From Sweltsa coloradensis (Eukaryota; Arthropoda; Insecta; Plecoptera; Chloroperlidae), in the NCBI GenBank assembly GCA_024449915.1, contig JAMZAV010000158.1:558001-622000 (forward strand): 64,000 nucleotides of DNA. The letters are read 5' to 3'. The notes under the pieces were generated by a model that saw only the letters and a program-made list of their open reading frames with translations, was not told where the DNA came from and made no database searches. Within the stretch, counting starts at the first letter, position 1; the number at the start of each line of letters is the position of its first letter. This document shows, piece by piece, positions 10,991 through 22,834 of the stretch. The position numbers were made by a program, and so were the translations under genes.

Positions 10991-11609
10991 TTGAATGAGC
11001 GTAGTGAAGATTCCATTTCACTACACTGGAGAAAAAAATCCGGAATGTTTTTTTAAATTTAATTTTTTGTATTTTTGTGTTAGTCCACACGATTCCGGCT
11101 AAACCGATACTCCGATTGCGATGAAATTTTATGGAGGCATTTGAAATCTCTGAACTTAGAACTGCCACGTTTTTGAGCGCAATCGAAAAATTATTTCTGA
11201 AGAAAATCACAATTTTACAATTTTTTTTTGATTTTTGAAAAATTCTTCGACACCTACATGCTTTATTCGATTATAATGATTTTTTCACAGAACCTTAATT
11301 TTATGAATTTATATATTCATATGAAATTTGAGCGTCATCAAAAAATTATTTCTTATGAAAATTGCAATTTTACAATTTATTTTTTATTTTTAAAATTTCT
11401 TTACTTATAACACCCACTACTTACTTAGTATTCGATTGTAATGATTTTTTCACAGAACCTGGATTTTATGAATTAATATATTCGTGTGAAATTTGAGCGT
11501 AATCGAAAAATTATTTCTCATGAAAATCTCTATTTTACGCTTTTTTTGTTTAAAAAAAATTAAGCTCATCCAACAACGCGCCTGAAAAAGCGTTTGCGAA
11601 GCTTCCTAG
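10991..11609 (+). mobile_element. Helentron-like element, family A1 (A1' 3' end)
   Basis: 5' TTGAATGAGCGTAGTGAAGA at 10991; 3' end GCTCATCCAACAACGCG, hairpin AACGC...GCGTT, then GCGAAGCTTCCTAG and host T at 11610. Two tandem ~170-bp internal units carry TCGAAAAATTATTTCTCATG and TGATTTTTTCACAGAACCT. This 3' variant, with the extra GCGAAGCTTCC, recurs at 49318 and 55614. Confidence 0.75.
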
Positions 11610-11918
11610 TTTTAAATTATCTTATAATCAGTGATCACTTTGCATCGGGTATCTGCTTGCAATCAAACATACAACGAAATGTAATCACTTGAGTTGCCAC
11701 CTACAACACACAACAACAAATACACAATTTTTTCGCCTTTGGCGCAAGGGGCCTCCGGTGGCTGAAGCAGTGAAGCTCACCTGCTCACCTACATCGGGCT
11801 TGTGGACTTCCATTCTCATTCATGTCAGACCGCTCCAAAATTATTCCGGAGGTTATTTAATATTTATCATTTTATCCAACTACGTATCACTTTAAAGAGC
11901 GTAAAGCATCAAGGATAA

Positions 11919-13181
11919 TTAGACGAGTGAGCGCAGCGAACGTAGTCTACAACGCTACTCGATCGGTCCTTGGTCGTGATTAATTCTGTTTGTTAAATGT
12001 TAAATGTCTGTCTGTCTGTCCGGGCTCATACGGCCGAACGGCCAAATAGACTGAGCTGAAATTTTAAACAGACATCCGTGACCAGGTAACTGAGAACTGC
12101 TAACAAAATGAGCACAATCTGTTGCGATTTAAACCTGCAAGAAATAAAAAACTGAAAAATACATTGAAACGTATAGAAATTATTTTAACGACAATGGTTT
12201 TCATTTCGAAATAATATTTTTTGTTTATTATTTACCTGGCTGTGAAATGCCGTGTCCAAGGTTAATCGAATGTTGGACGTCAAGGTACCCCCAAATTCCG
12301 CTCGTAGATTGAGTAAACCTTGCAATATTTTCACGTAGTTCGTACTGGCTATGTTTTCCATAGTATTGTCACAGATGATGGACTACACTGCGTTATATAC
12401 ATTTTCATTTTCATTTATTTTATTTTTCATTTAACATGTTAAATAATTTAAAAAATACAATCTAGAAATTACAAAATATTTCCCGACTATTGAACCCACG
12501 TCTACCACATTTCGGCTATAAGGGCGCTTTAGTCAGCTCGACTAGGGAAACGCCAAAGTCGTTGTTGGACGAGTGAGCCAGTCATGTGTTGAGTACGCGG
12601 GAACATTTGCATTTAAGTTTGATTATAATATTCGTATAAATAATAAAGTATCTAAGTTTAGGTCATAGTTTAGGCCATAATGCTCCACTGTAGCCTATGA
12701 TAGGCTAGGGAGGCCTAAGGTAGGGGGAAGAAAAGGAATGTTAAAAAGTCGTTGTTAGACGAGTGAGAGAGTCATGTGTTGAGTACGCGGGAACATTTGC
12801 ATTTAAGTTTGATTATAATATTCGTATAAATAATAAAGTATTTAAGTTTAGGTCATAGTTTAGGCCATAATGCTCCACTGTAGCCTATGATAGGCTAGGG
12901 AGGCCTAAGGTAGGGGAAGAAAAGGAATGTTAAAAAGTCGTTGTTAGACGAGTGAGAGAGTCATGTGTTGAGTACGCGGGAACATTTGCATTTAAGTTTG
13001 ATTATAATATTCGTATAAATAATAAAGTATTTAAGTTCAGGTCATAGTTTAGGCCATAATGCTCCACTGTAGCCTATGATAGGCTAGGAAGGCCTAAGGT
13101 AGGGGGAAGAAAAGGAATGTTACCGGGTACTCAACACATGGCTCACTCACTTGTCTAACAACGACTTTGGCGTTTCCCTAG
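11919..13181 (+). mobile_element. Helentron-like element, family B, with an extra inverted 3' end and tandem units
   Basis: 5' TTAGACGAGTGAGCGCAGCG at 11919; 3' CTCACTCACTTGTCTAACAACG, hairpin AACG...CGTT, TTTCCCTAG and host T at 13182. A second 3' end lies inverted at 12542 (CTAGGGAAACGCCAAAGTCG), so 12542-13181 forms a unit with 3' ends facing outwards on both sides. The 5' portion has repeated GTCTGTCTGTC followed by CCGGGC and GCTGAAATTTT, the same layout as families A and C with different bases. No coding capacity. Confidence 0.7.
12558..13125. repeat. Three tandem ~190-bp units inside the family B Helentron
   Basis: Units start at 12558, 12748 and 12937, each with GTCGTTGTTRGACGAGTGAG, then TCATGTGTTGAGTACGCGGG, ATTCGTATAAATAATAAAGT and GGCCTAAGGTAGGGG. 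The copies are almost identical, so the expansion is recent compared with the element. Each unit includes the inverted-repeat core of the Helentron end. Confidence 0.85.
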
Positions 13182-15334
13182 TATAGAAATGCTAAATTTA
13201 ACAGTTTTATAGAGAAATACATACATTTTATTGAGCTGTTTTTCAATTGTATTATACTGCAACATTAGTACATAGAAACAGTTTATATTTTATAGAATGA
13301 ATAAAACATGATATGTAAAAGACACATAATGTAGGTTAAAACTTAAAAATAAACAACATTTAGATTTACCACAAAAACTCTAACTCTACTTATTTTGTTT
13401 AAAAAAAAATATTTGGATTTTTTGTTTCATCATTGATAAATGATTATAATTTAATATTGAAAACCAAACCACAATTTCAATCAAAAATCGATTTAACGTG
13501 TACAGTTATCCGAATGGGAACCTTACATATAAAATCATACCACATTATAACACACTGTGTTATACAATGTACTCTCACATTACTGACAACCAATTTACGA
13601 TGTTAGGCGATACACAAACTTACATGTACATCTGAAAAGTTTACTTAAATTCAATACTTAGTATTTACTTTTTGAGTGCTTATGTAGGTACATTTACTAA
13701 TTTAACCAAGTTTGCTCCAGCCCATGACCAAAGTTCCAACACCCCATGTATATTTTCCTCTGACAATTGTACTGGGTTCTCTTCGTAACAGACTCCAGCA
13801 CTCTAGCAGCATAAGAGGAGAAATCCTATGTTAACATGGCCTACTGACATCATAGATGTCATTGTCATAGAAAACAGATTAAATATGCATAATTTAAATT
13901 AAAAAAATTTATGACTTCATATAAACAGTAATCAAAATTGATTTAGCCAGTTAACTGGGGGGACGCCAGCCCTATCGACGTATGTCTCACCTCTGAGCCC
14001 CCGTTTGACGTCGATAAGACATCCCCTAGGTTTCTTCGAGGCTGTACAACGAGGGTGATGGCTATTGCTGTCTTATATCGGAATAATCAACTAGTATATC
14101 GCATGAAAAACTTGCGTAATGTGGGAACAAAATAGTAGTGTATTTCCAAGTGTTGAGTTAGCCGTGTAAACTAGAGGAAGAGGTTGCACGTAAGTTCTGT
14201 TCACATCAGCCGTTTGCTAATGTTGCACAGTGAAAAATGTGCACATGTCATAGTCTAGCTAGACTATGATGTTTCACTGATAAATATACAATTGTGAAAA
14301 TATGTTACATTCTCTGCTTTATTACAAAGAGTATGAGTGTATTCTAGAAATATTACAATGATTGCAGATTCTGTGAATGATCAAGACGAAAACATTCAAT
14401 TCAAAAATAATTCCCCAAGCTACCAGTACCACTCAGAATCTAGAAAATACTTAGTTAACTGGCAAAAATGATTTTGAATTTAGCTAAAAAGTCCAAAAAC
14501 ATCAATTTTGGTAAATTGGACATACTAATGGACTATTAATATTATACTATGTAGTTTACACTGTGATACATAGACATGTCGTCCTTGACAACCTGAATCT
14601 TGCAGTTTTAAGATAAATCAATACGGTTGCAGGAAAAGTACCAACAAAATGAGTCAACGTTAGGCCTGCATCTATTTCTCCCCCTTCGTAGTTATGGCTA
14701 ATTTCTCCCCCATCGTAGTCATGGCTAACTAACGACTTATAATTAATTAATTACACAATGTCACCATCCTCAAATATAGGATGCATGTTTATTGTTTGCA
14801 GATAATCACTCAGTCAGTGTTATTACATTACCAAATATGTAGCCTCACTGTATTGTAAATTGGAATATCTAAACTGTTACATAGTAGGCCCACATGATAT
14901 TGATAATTATGTAACATGTAGAAATGTGCGAACCCACTTTTTTTACTTTTGAACTTAACTCGAACTTTACCAGTTGAAAAAAACGAACTTCGAACTTCAC
15001 AAAAATTTTGAACGGTATCGAACTCGAACCCAACTTAAAGGTATATCCAACCGTCATAATAGGTAAAATGGTGATAAGTCTGGACCGGCACCTCCACCAA
15101 GAAATTATGTAACTTATGAACCGGCTGCCCCCGGCACCTCCACCATCCATTTTTTCGTTTTTAAATTTGTACCTGTAAACTGAGAACCATTTTTTGTCAT
15201 GTCAAAAGCAAATGAAACAGCAGTGTGTATACTGTAGTTTAAGGTACCTTCCCCACAGTATTTCTAGCTTTCAAGATGTCAAGTCACTTATGATAAAATA
15301 TTTATGTTATAAAAACATAGCTGTGTTCAATCTT
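13182..15334. other. Gene-free AT-rich stretch with one GC-rich hairpin
   Basis: No recognisable exon or element. At 13959-14026 a hairpin pairs CTATCGACGT with ACGTCGATAAG around a loop containing GTCTCACCTCTGAGCCCCC; it resembles a transposon end but has no visible partner. At 14677-14729 a 26-bp unit (TTCTCCCCCTTCGTAGTTAT) occurs twice. Around 14930-15020 there are repeated CGAACTT/GAACTCGAAC motifs of unknown origin. Confidence 0.5.
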
Positions 15335-15547
15335 CAATTGGGCTTTGCACTGACTGCCACTTTCTGCCACTCGAAGCGCCACCTTAGTACAAGCCCAGTC
15401 TAGATGATCCACAATGCCGAGCCCAAAGAACTATGGGGAGTGAGTCATTCAGTCACAGCCTACTATGTTGATATTCATAGCAGTGCTGTTAGGGCCGGTA
15501 CTATGGTGGCGCGACCTGCGAAAAACTTTGCGTGCAAAGCCCAATTA
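15335..15547. mobile_element. Small MITE with ~55-bp imperfect terminal inverted repeats
   Basis: The left end CAATTGGGCTTTGCAC and the right end, reversed, TAATTGGGCTTTGCACG match. A second block, GCGCCACCTTAGTAC, matches GCGCCACCATAGTACCGGCC reversed. The interior is about 100 bp and non-coding. Family unknown. Confidence 0.6.
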
Positions 15548-15599
15548 GAATCGGCCACATTCCAACCAGCAATACAGCAAAACTTCTAGTAATAACATA

Positions 15600-17560
15600 A
15601 TAGAATAGAATACACCATACAACATATTATTATAGAGAGCAAAAGACACAAAAACAACTTTCCTGAGTTAGGCTCTAGTTTCTTGTTAAACCTGGTACGA
15701 GCCTAGGTGAGATGTTATAAAAACTACTACTACTGCACTATCATTATCATCAGAATTCAGACTACATAGTGGGCTAATAAAGAATAATTATAAAATTAAA
15801 GAAAATCTACCATTACAAACATTAATGGCAGTGTGCAATGACAGTGACACATACTATACATTAGTTGTGTGGGTTCCTCTTATTTAATTTTATTTGTAGT
15901 ACGTAATTACTTTACTTTATTTTGTGGACAGATTTCAATTTGCAACAGAACATAGGTAAATCCCAGAAGTGTAATTTCAATGATTCATAATCATAATGAT
16001 TGCGTATAACCAAGTCATGTAATCCTTTCTCGCTATTACGTACATTCATGTATCAAAGATTCATTATGAATACAGTACCGGCAATTGTATGCATATTATT
16101 GACTTAGGCTCTATATAATAATTTGCATTTGCAATAATTTGCATTTACAATCCATAAAAACCTTTGCATACACAGCACAAACTACTACCTACACCATTTT
16201 GATGTTTTCTACTTCAACACAAAATGCATTCACAGTTTTCTTCACTTCCATTACACCATCACCTAACCCTACCTGCACTGCTAGCACCACATGCTCATCA
16301 TTAGGAACCTGGAATTACCAACCTTCTCAACCAACTAGACAATCAGTCAACTAAACAATTAACAATCTACACTAGTTTAGTTTATCATAATCGTATACAT
16401 CTTGGCGTCTTGCCATGTCTCACAACATGGGCAACATTTATATTAAGGCCTGCCTGCATGCCATATTGAGCTACAAGAAAATATTTAAAAAATAATTAAC
16501 AATGTCGACAATAATTATTCCAGTGGTACATCGACCTGAAAATTATAAAAAAACTTGTCACCTGGAATCAAATACTCTATCTAGTACTTAAAACTTAAAT
16601 ATGGAGCAAGAGTCAGAAATTAAAATCCAACCCCAAACTACCATCTGGGAACTCAAACCCAGCTGTTCCCTTCTTTAACTGATTTTAAATGTGTGTGATG
16701 TGATGAGAATGAAAATGGTTTAGCTACCCATTTGGAATCCAAGAGTCAACTGGTTCTTGAGACTTAGATAGGTCTAGCTGTGTCCCAAGTTTATGATTAG
16801 GGCCTACAACAGACACCTGTAGCTCACCAAGGTGACCGCTATTCTTTGTAGCGAGTTTTGATACTGTATGTGCGAGACATCCTTAATGGTTTGAGTCACA
16901 GTCAGGACTGGATTTTGTATTAAAAAAGAAAATGTATCATTCCACATACCAGTAGTTTACTAATAACTTGAAAAGTGAAAGCCATATCCTTAGTTTCTTA
17001 GAGGACTGGGACAAAATTTAAGGCTCGAGAAATACCGGTACATATGAGAGAAGACAGCGGATAGGGTACCATGGTTGCAGTTTCCTATGCTATTATTTGT
17101 AAGTACCTGAGACCAGTTGCATCTTTATCAGGACTCCTAGTCACCTAGAATTCTAGAAACAGTAAAACATTAACTACGTAGGGATAACGCATTTAATACT
17201 AATACAATTTCATACATTGTTCCGAGTTCTACTTTAAAAAATTAAGTTTGTTCACGTGACACTCACCAAACGTTTTTTTTATTATTACCAGTAAAATAAA
17301 TAAAGTGTGGAGTCGTCCGTTCCAGCGTAAGGTCATTCATCGATAGGCACAGCCCACGGGTGGACCACGCGGCCGTATTGAATGTCTAGTAGAGTCTTCA
17401 TGAAGTCTGTGTAAATAGGAGTTTTGTGTTTCATTGTGGGAATGGAGATGTTTGTGTTTCGATACTGGATGTTTTGGTTTGAAAATCGGTGTTAACTAGG
17501 CAGTATGTATCCAATACATAATTTAAATTTCCCGCTAATGTAAGGAGAGAACGACGACGT
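15600..17560. other. No gene recognised
   Basis: AT-rich DNA without a convincing ORF, splice-bounded exon or repeat. It lies downstream of the last BCAT exon identified and could contain the missing C-terminal exon or a 3' UTR, but I did not find the expected GSGTAC.VCP coding motif in any minus-strand frame. Confidence 0.5.
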
Positions 17561-17564
17561 AATG

Positions 17565-18394
17565 CTGGATGCGAAGAAATGTAAATTTATACACTGAAAA
17601 AAATCCGAAGTTTTTTTATTTTTTGCTATTGGTGTGTTACACGTATCCGAGCAAAGCGAACTCGATTGCATGAAATTTTACTGGAGCACTGGAAATCTCT
17701 AACTTAGAACTCCGGAATGTTTTGGCATCGATTTTTTTCTTATAAAAAACTTTTGGTTTTTAACAAATTCCGGGCTTAAACCGATACTCCGCTTATCCGA
17801 TTTTAAGATTTTTAGGAGGCCTTAATTTATGAATTAGAATTCATGTGTTTGAGCGCAATCGGAAATTTTTTCTCATGAAAAATCAAATTTTACGTCTTTT
17901 TTAAAAAATTTCTTCGACTTATAACACCTACAGCTTTATCCTATTGTAATGATTTTTTCACAGAACCTTAATTATCATGAATTAAGATATTCGTGTGAAA
18001 TTTGAGCGTAATCGAAAAATTATTTTCTCATGAAAATCGAAATTTTACGGGTTTTTTCTTTTTTAAACAATTCTTTGACATATAACACCTACATGCTTTA
18101 TCCTATTGTAATGATTTTTTCACAGAACCTTAATTTCATGAATTTATATACTCGTGTTAAATTTGAGCGCAATCAATTATTTCTTATGAAAATTGCAATG
18201 TTACTATTTTTTTTTTTTTAATTACGATTTATTAAAAAAATTTAAGTTAATTATTTTATTTAATTTATTAAAAAAAATCTTTGACTAAGCAATAATTTTT
18301 TCACAGAACAACAGAAAATCCGCGTAACACATGGCAGCTCAATGCACCAATTACGCTCATCCAACAACGCGGCGGGACTTAAGCGTTTTCCTAG
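17565..18394 (+). mobile_element. Helentron-like element, family A1, eroded 5' end
   Basis: The 3' end is intact (ATTACGCTCATCCAACAACG, hairpin, TTAAGCGTTTTCCTAG, host T at 18395), and the neighbouring CGCGTAACACATGGCAGCTC matches 110-130 in the first copy. Tandem internal units with GATTTTTTCACAGAACCTTA are present. The 5' third is rich in small deletions relative to sibling copies, starting near GCTGGATGCGAAG. Confidence 0.7.
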
Positions 18395-18763
18395 TATTTA
18401 TTCACATTCTAAATGACAGAGAGTTCGCACAAATGAGCACCGTTTCTAGCAAACTTGATGACGTATGTGAGTCACCTTTGTAGCTTTTATGTAAACACCT
18501 GTTGAATGATCCACAATTGTTTTGCATTGAAAGCAATGGAATGTGTCATTGATTCATCAGTCATCAATAATTATCAATCCAATATCATGTAACTAGTATT
18601 GACAATTTTGCAAACCATTTGACACCCATGACAATTTTTCACGTAAATAAATCTGCTACCTGAGTAACCAGGTTACAACAAAATTTGGGGTATTGTCATC
18701 CCTACATCATCCCTACATTTCTTCACACTAACATTCCACTAAAAACTATGAACTATGTCCCAA

Positions 18764-19024
18764 GTTTTTTTTTTTTTTGGGGGGGGGGGGAGGATTAAGG
18801 ATGCGTTAACCGTTAGGTCATAATACACCACTCTAACCTAGGGGATATGGGGAGGAAAGGGGGGTTCTCACGTCACGGTCGTCATTGTCTTTGTCATTGT
18901 TAGTGGTGTCATAGTCGTCATCGTCGTCAAGGGAGAGGGGCAAGGTCCCCGAGGACAATTGCCAGAGCTTGCCTCTATTTTCGGGTAGTAAAATACTACC
19001 CTTCATACTAGCTAAGTTACTTTC
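18764..19024 (-). mobile_element. Retroposon family S (poly-Asp type), copy 1
   Basis: Minus orientation: a head containing AGAGGCAAGCTCTGGCAATTG, a GAC/GAT-rich middle that would read as repeated Asp, and a tail running into T/G homopolymers at 18766-18790 (poly-A side). Four more copies lie at 21110, 24190, 35230 and 38661. In this copy one frame stays open through the Asp-rich part (SLDDDDDYDTTNNDKDNDDR). It is a SINE or LINE-tail-like family; no tRNA boxes were found in it. Confidence 0.65.
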
Positions 19025-19123
19025 AGCCATGTGGCTATTCTGTAATAAAATGTAAAATAATAATAAATTAATAATAAATTTGTGGGGGAAAATAATGTAA
19101 GTAGTTTCCAATGCCACTCATTC

Positions 19124-19545
19124 AAATAAAATAAATAAATTCATATTTAGAGTCTACCCACCCACTCAGTCACAGAACTGATTTTCAGTGGGGGATATAA
19201 CATTTTAAGCAGACCAAGCCAACCCTCTAGGCCTCGACAACATCGACGAGCGAACAATGACCAACTAGAGATCGGCATATTTAAGTAGGAAACACCGATC
19301 AATCAAGCTGGACACGATTTCAGCTGCGGACAGGGCCAGAATTAACAAGGCTGATTTTCGGAATAACCTTAGAATTTATTTTGTGCCTCGTTGCTAGGGC
19401 AGCTCCAAAGTTACCGTATACAAATTCTTAGGCCAAGAACTGATGGACTTCCACATCAGATGTTAAAAAACTTCTGCCAATTGCAGGAATCTAACACTTG
19501 ACCTTCTGCAGTGGAAGCAGAGCCTCTAACCACAAGACCAACGCA
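19124..19545 (-). mobile_element. tRNA-derived SINE, copy 1
   Basis: The minus-strand head reads TTGGTCTTGTGGTTAGAGGC (A-box-like), then an anticodon-arm-like CTCTGCTTCCACTGCAGAAG and a degenerate B box (GTGTTAGATTCC). The body, about 350 bp, matches the second copy at 19870-20290 throughout. The tail is TTTATTTATTTTATTT. The two copies bracket a BCAT exon, and both point in the gene's sense direction. Confidence 0.75.
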
Positions 19546-19561
19546 CAATAAATTCACTCAC

Positions 19562-19716
19562 CCTGTTCTCATTATTTAATTTTAATATTTCGCTCATGGT
19601 TATCTCTCGTTCCGATATCTTGAATCTGTTCCACTCTCGCGCTAAGTCAAGGATGGACGCTCTAGTGATGCCCGGAAGAATGAGTCCGTCCAAAGGAGGT
19701 GTCACTAGCTCTTTCT
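19562..19716 (-). CDS. bcat: Branched-chain aminotransferase, exon with the LVTPPLDG segment
   Basis: BCATs are PLP enzymes that transfer the amino group of Leu, Ile or Val to 2-oxoglutarate, in mitochondria or cytosol. This exon reads KELVTPPLDGLILPGITRAS, then LDLAREWNRFKISEREITM, which is the family's TPPLDG-ILPG-TR region (part of the class-IV aminotransferase signature). The acceptor is CCACAG at 19717-19722 and the donor GTGAGT follows AACAGG at 19562. It is 155 nt, entering with 2 nt and leaving in phase 0. It follows the exon at 20648-20818. The next exon, expected to carry the GSGTAC.VCP CxxC segment and the C-terminus, was not located. Confidence 0.92.
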
Positions 19717-19869
19717 CTGTGGACAGGGAAATAACAAACTTACCAAACCAGATGAAACTCAAAATGATGATTGCAAACAGAGTGACACAAGGTGTTTAGG
19801 GAATGTTCACAACATCTCACAAATACATTGACACAACACATTCCTGCTTAAATAACGGCAGCTATTTAC

Positions 19870-20290
19870 ATGCAGTAGGTAAATAAAATAAATAAATTTG
19901 TATTAAGAGTCTACCCACTCAGTCATATAACTGATTTTCAGTGGGGCACAGTAAACCAAAGAGGCCAAGCCAACCCTGTAGGCCCTGAGGCAATCGACGA
20001 GTGAACGATAACCAACCAAAGATCGATATTTTTAATTTTTAATAGGAAATATAGCAATCAGTGGTATGGACAGTGCGAACACCCGCGGATCAATGCCAGA
20101 ATCAACAAGGCCGATTCAGAACTTAAAATTTATTATGTGCCTCATTGCTAGGAGGGCTCCAAAGTCACCGTTTATAAATTCCAAAGAAAAGAACTGATGG
20201 ACTTCAGTCCAAATCAGAAGTTAAATATTCTTACTTTAGCGGGAATAGAACCCTGGACCTTCTGCATTGTAAGCAGAGACACTAACCACA
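19870..20290 (-). mobile_element. tRNA-derived SINE, copy 2
   Basis: The minus-strand head TTGTGGTTAGTGTCTCTGCT, with arm TCTGC-TTACAAT-GCAGA and B box AGGGTTCTATTCCC, is clearly tRNA-like. The ~350-bp body (ACTGATTTTCAGTGGGGCAC, AACAAGGCCGATTC, GTGCCTCATTGCTAGG) pairs with copy 1. The tail is TAAATAAAATAAATAAAT-like on the plus strand. It lies in the intron between the BCAT exons at 19562 and 20648. Confidence 0.78.
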
Positions 20291-20647
20291 ATAATTGACA
20301 TATCGGGGTGAATGGGAAGGTATTTTTTAGTCGGGACGGGTACGTGGAAACTTTTTGCGGCAAAATCACTTTATAATTCTCCTCTCTTCATCTTTTTATC
20401 TGCCCACTAATGATGTTCTTTCTACAAAGACAACCTAGATGATTACAGGCCGTTCCGTTCTGCCTGGGCAATGGCGGTTGCCTGCACTATCTCGCACCGA
20501 GTGTGTGATACAGGTCTCGCAGTCGACTCGTTGAACAAAAGAGTGACCGAGGATTGATTATTTAACGGAAATAATCACTGATCATTTTAACAAAAATAAA
20601 TGCGAGGTCCCTTAATGTTTGTAGTAATGACATTTTAAAGTATTTAC

Positions 20648-20818
20648 CTCCACTCTCATTCAAGTAGATCATCATTATATTCATGGTCCCCACTTCCGTG
20701 AGCAGCTCCCGTTCCCCGTAGAGCCACAGGACTTGCTGTAGACCCTGGTTCAAGGCCGTCTGGTGGATGTGAATCGTAGGGCCGTAATTGGAGCCCATCT
20801 TCATGTTGCCCACACCAC
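20648..20818 (-). CDS. bcat: Branched-chain aminotransferase, exon with the PLP lysine
   Basis: This exon encodes [20 protein letters not shown], then [13 protein letters not shown] and [19 protein letters not shown]. The Lys before MGSNYG is the position of the PLP Schiff-base lysine in BCATs (family knowledge). QVLWLYGE and EVGTMN are family hallmarks. The class-IV signature usually has an aromatic residue after EVGTMN[IL], and here it is Met. The acceptor is TTGTCCAG at 20819-20826 and the donor GTAAAT at 20642-20647. It is 171 nt, enters with 2 nt to complete Gly and leaves with 1 nt, matching both neighbours. Confidence 0.95.
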
Positions 20819-21109
20819 CTGGACAATTAACACTCCTGTTAGCACAGATAATAGAGTATGCTGTTAGTCTCCCAGAGCCAGGTAGCCGGGCAGCATGTTG
20901 CCCATGTCACCCGAACAGTTAACACAACTAAAATGTTCCCAGTCCAGCCTTACTTCCGCCAGATATGCCCTTAGTGAGACAAACTTGCTAATGGAAAATT
21001 ATCAAACTTGCTAATGGAAAATTAACATCAATATTAACAGAAGTCATGAAGGTGAAGTGCATGGAATGCAGAAACCAGCTACAAGTAAGAAATGCATTTT
21101 AGGGGAGTT

Positions 21110-21513
21110 TTTTTTTTTTAAAGGTTTATTTGGATTTAACGAGGCGTCAACTGTTAGGTCATAATGCACCACTCTAACCTAGTAACCTAGGGGAGGGGGG
21201 GGGGGGGAGGGGCCCATGCTGGTTAGAACCAGCCACGGGAAAGGGGAGGAAAGGGGGTTCTCACGTCGCGGTCGTCATTGTCTTTGTCATCGTTCGTGGT
21301 GTCATTGTCGTCATCGTCGTCGAGGGGTCGTCAAGGGAAGGGGGCAAAGTCCCTGATGACGATTGCCAGAGCTCGCCTCTAGATTCAGGGAGTAATATAC
21401 TACCCTTCTTACTAGCTGATGTTTGCAAGGTGGACTTTTTCTCTTGAATCGCCTTTTACGATTAGAAGAGCCATGCTCTGGGCCAATTCTACCCCAGGCC
21501 CAGACGGGGGTTT
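21110..21513 (-). mobile_element. Retroposon family S, copy 2
   Basis: The tail is at 21111-21140 (T run, TTTATTTGGAT), followed by GCACCACTCTAACCTAG, a G run, and the CATCGTCGTC-rich block at 21270-21330. The head is ATGCTCTGGGCCAATTCTAC at 21473-21492 and CCCAGACGGG at 21498-21507. It is about 400 bp, in BCAT sense orientation, in the intron upstream of the 20648-20818 exon. Confidence 0.7.
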
Positions 21514-21892
21514 AGGGGATGAATTTTGAAAAAGGTTTGCAATCCCTTAAGTAGGCCTACAAGACATTCAAAATGTTTTTTGTTTGTTGAAATTTGAGCT
21601 CTAAAAATCTATAAAGTGTAATCTCAATAACTAATTTAATTTAATTTTTTGCTTAAAATCACTGACTAACTGTAGGCTTAAAGTTTAACCAGCTCATTTA
21701 TTATAACATTGTAATTGTTAAAAAATACTTTTTACTTCCCAGCTTACAAATATAATTTTTGTGGAAGTGTCCACTATGAAAAGGTATACCATATACAAAA
21801 ATAAATTTAATCTAATGTACTGGATTTTTTTTTATCTTTCTGGGGGACTAGCCTTGCCCTCCTAACCCCCAACCGGTACGTGCAACATGACC

Positions 21893-22434
21893 CAACAGTT
21901 GGACGCGTTGTTGAGCGAGCACCGGTACGTGCAACATGACCCAAGTACGACATTCCCATAAGGCCCACCACACAGTGTAGGCCTAACTGGATATTGGCAT
22001 TGTACACTGTATACTTTTCCAACATCTTTGCATTGTACTAATTCACGTCATGCCTTCTAAAGTGTATCTTTGTATCTTCACTGCCTCCTTCATTTTTTAG
22101 CATCATTTTTCGAATTATGATTACCAATAAGTCTTTAACGTCTTGACCGATTTAGCTGAAAATTTAAAAAAATAGGAGAGAATGGTGTACTTATTGACCC
22201 TGCAAAATTTCATAACGATCGGAACATTTTTTTTTTTTTTTTTTTTAAACCAACGATCGGATTTTGTTCAAAAACTATACAGCAACCCGCCTAGGTGGTA
22301 TGTACATGTGTGCAAAATTTCAGGTCGATCAGAGAAACGGTGCGACCTGTATCGAAGCAGTAACAGAAAAAAACAAACAAACAAAAAAACAGACATTCGA
22401 GCCATAAGAGTCAAGTGGAGACGCTCGCTCAATT
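21893..22434 (-). mobile_element. Helentron-like element, family C-related, eroded
   Basis: The 3' side shows CAGTTGGACGCGTTGTTGAG then CGAGC at 21893-21918, without the terminal CTAG. The 5' side at 22395-22434 has GAGTCAAGTGGAGACGCTCG followed by CTCAA, preceded by AAACAAACAAACAAAAAAAC and the CAAAATTTCAGGTCGATCAG block. A 22-bp direct repeat (ACCGGTACGTGCAACATGAC) brackets the 3' end at 21872 and 21921. A T run interrupts the interior at 22229-22246. Confidence 0.5.
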
Positions 22435-22834
22435 AAATATAAAACATTCTGTATCTTACTTGTTGAAAGGCAATGTCAACAAAAAAACATATGCAATTGG
22501 AGGTCATGGTCGGTTTTTATCGTGAGACATGTCATACGGTCAGACAGAAAAGTGATGCTTAATGGGAGTTTTGCTCCCTAAAACAGCTGGTAAAGTTAGC
22601 GTGATTCAACTGAATGGTTTGAAGCTATGGATGGATGGTTATCTACACATATGTAAATTAGCAAAATCATTAGTTTTCAGTTTACCTCTCTGTGAGTGCG
22701 GCATGTCTCATGACAAGGAGTGACCCAGGGGTAAAGAAAGTTTGAAATTCGACGTCACCACCGGTTAAGAGTCCAAGGACAAGTGGGGAACTTTTTTAGT
22801 GGTAAGCTTACTCCAGAGTCCCGTACTTGTTAAA

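Noticed and set aside
13690..13820. Peptide GVLELWSWAGANLVKLVN on the minus strand
   Set aside because: Short, no splice signals, not BCAT-like; probably chance or repeat-derived.
13960..14060. Possible minus-strand exon ending GGCTCAGAG/GTGAGA
   Set aside because: The region is a hairpin resembling a transposon end, and no homologous peptide or acceptor was convincing.
18833..19117. Acidic 94-residue ORF as a gene
   Set aside because: It is the Asp-rich block of retroposon family S; other copies break the frame.
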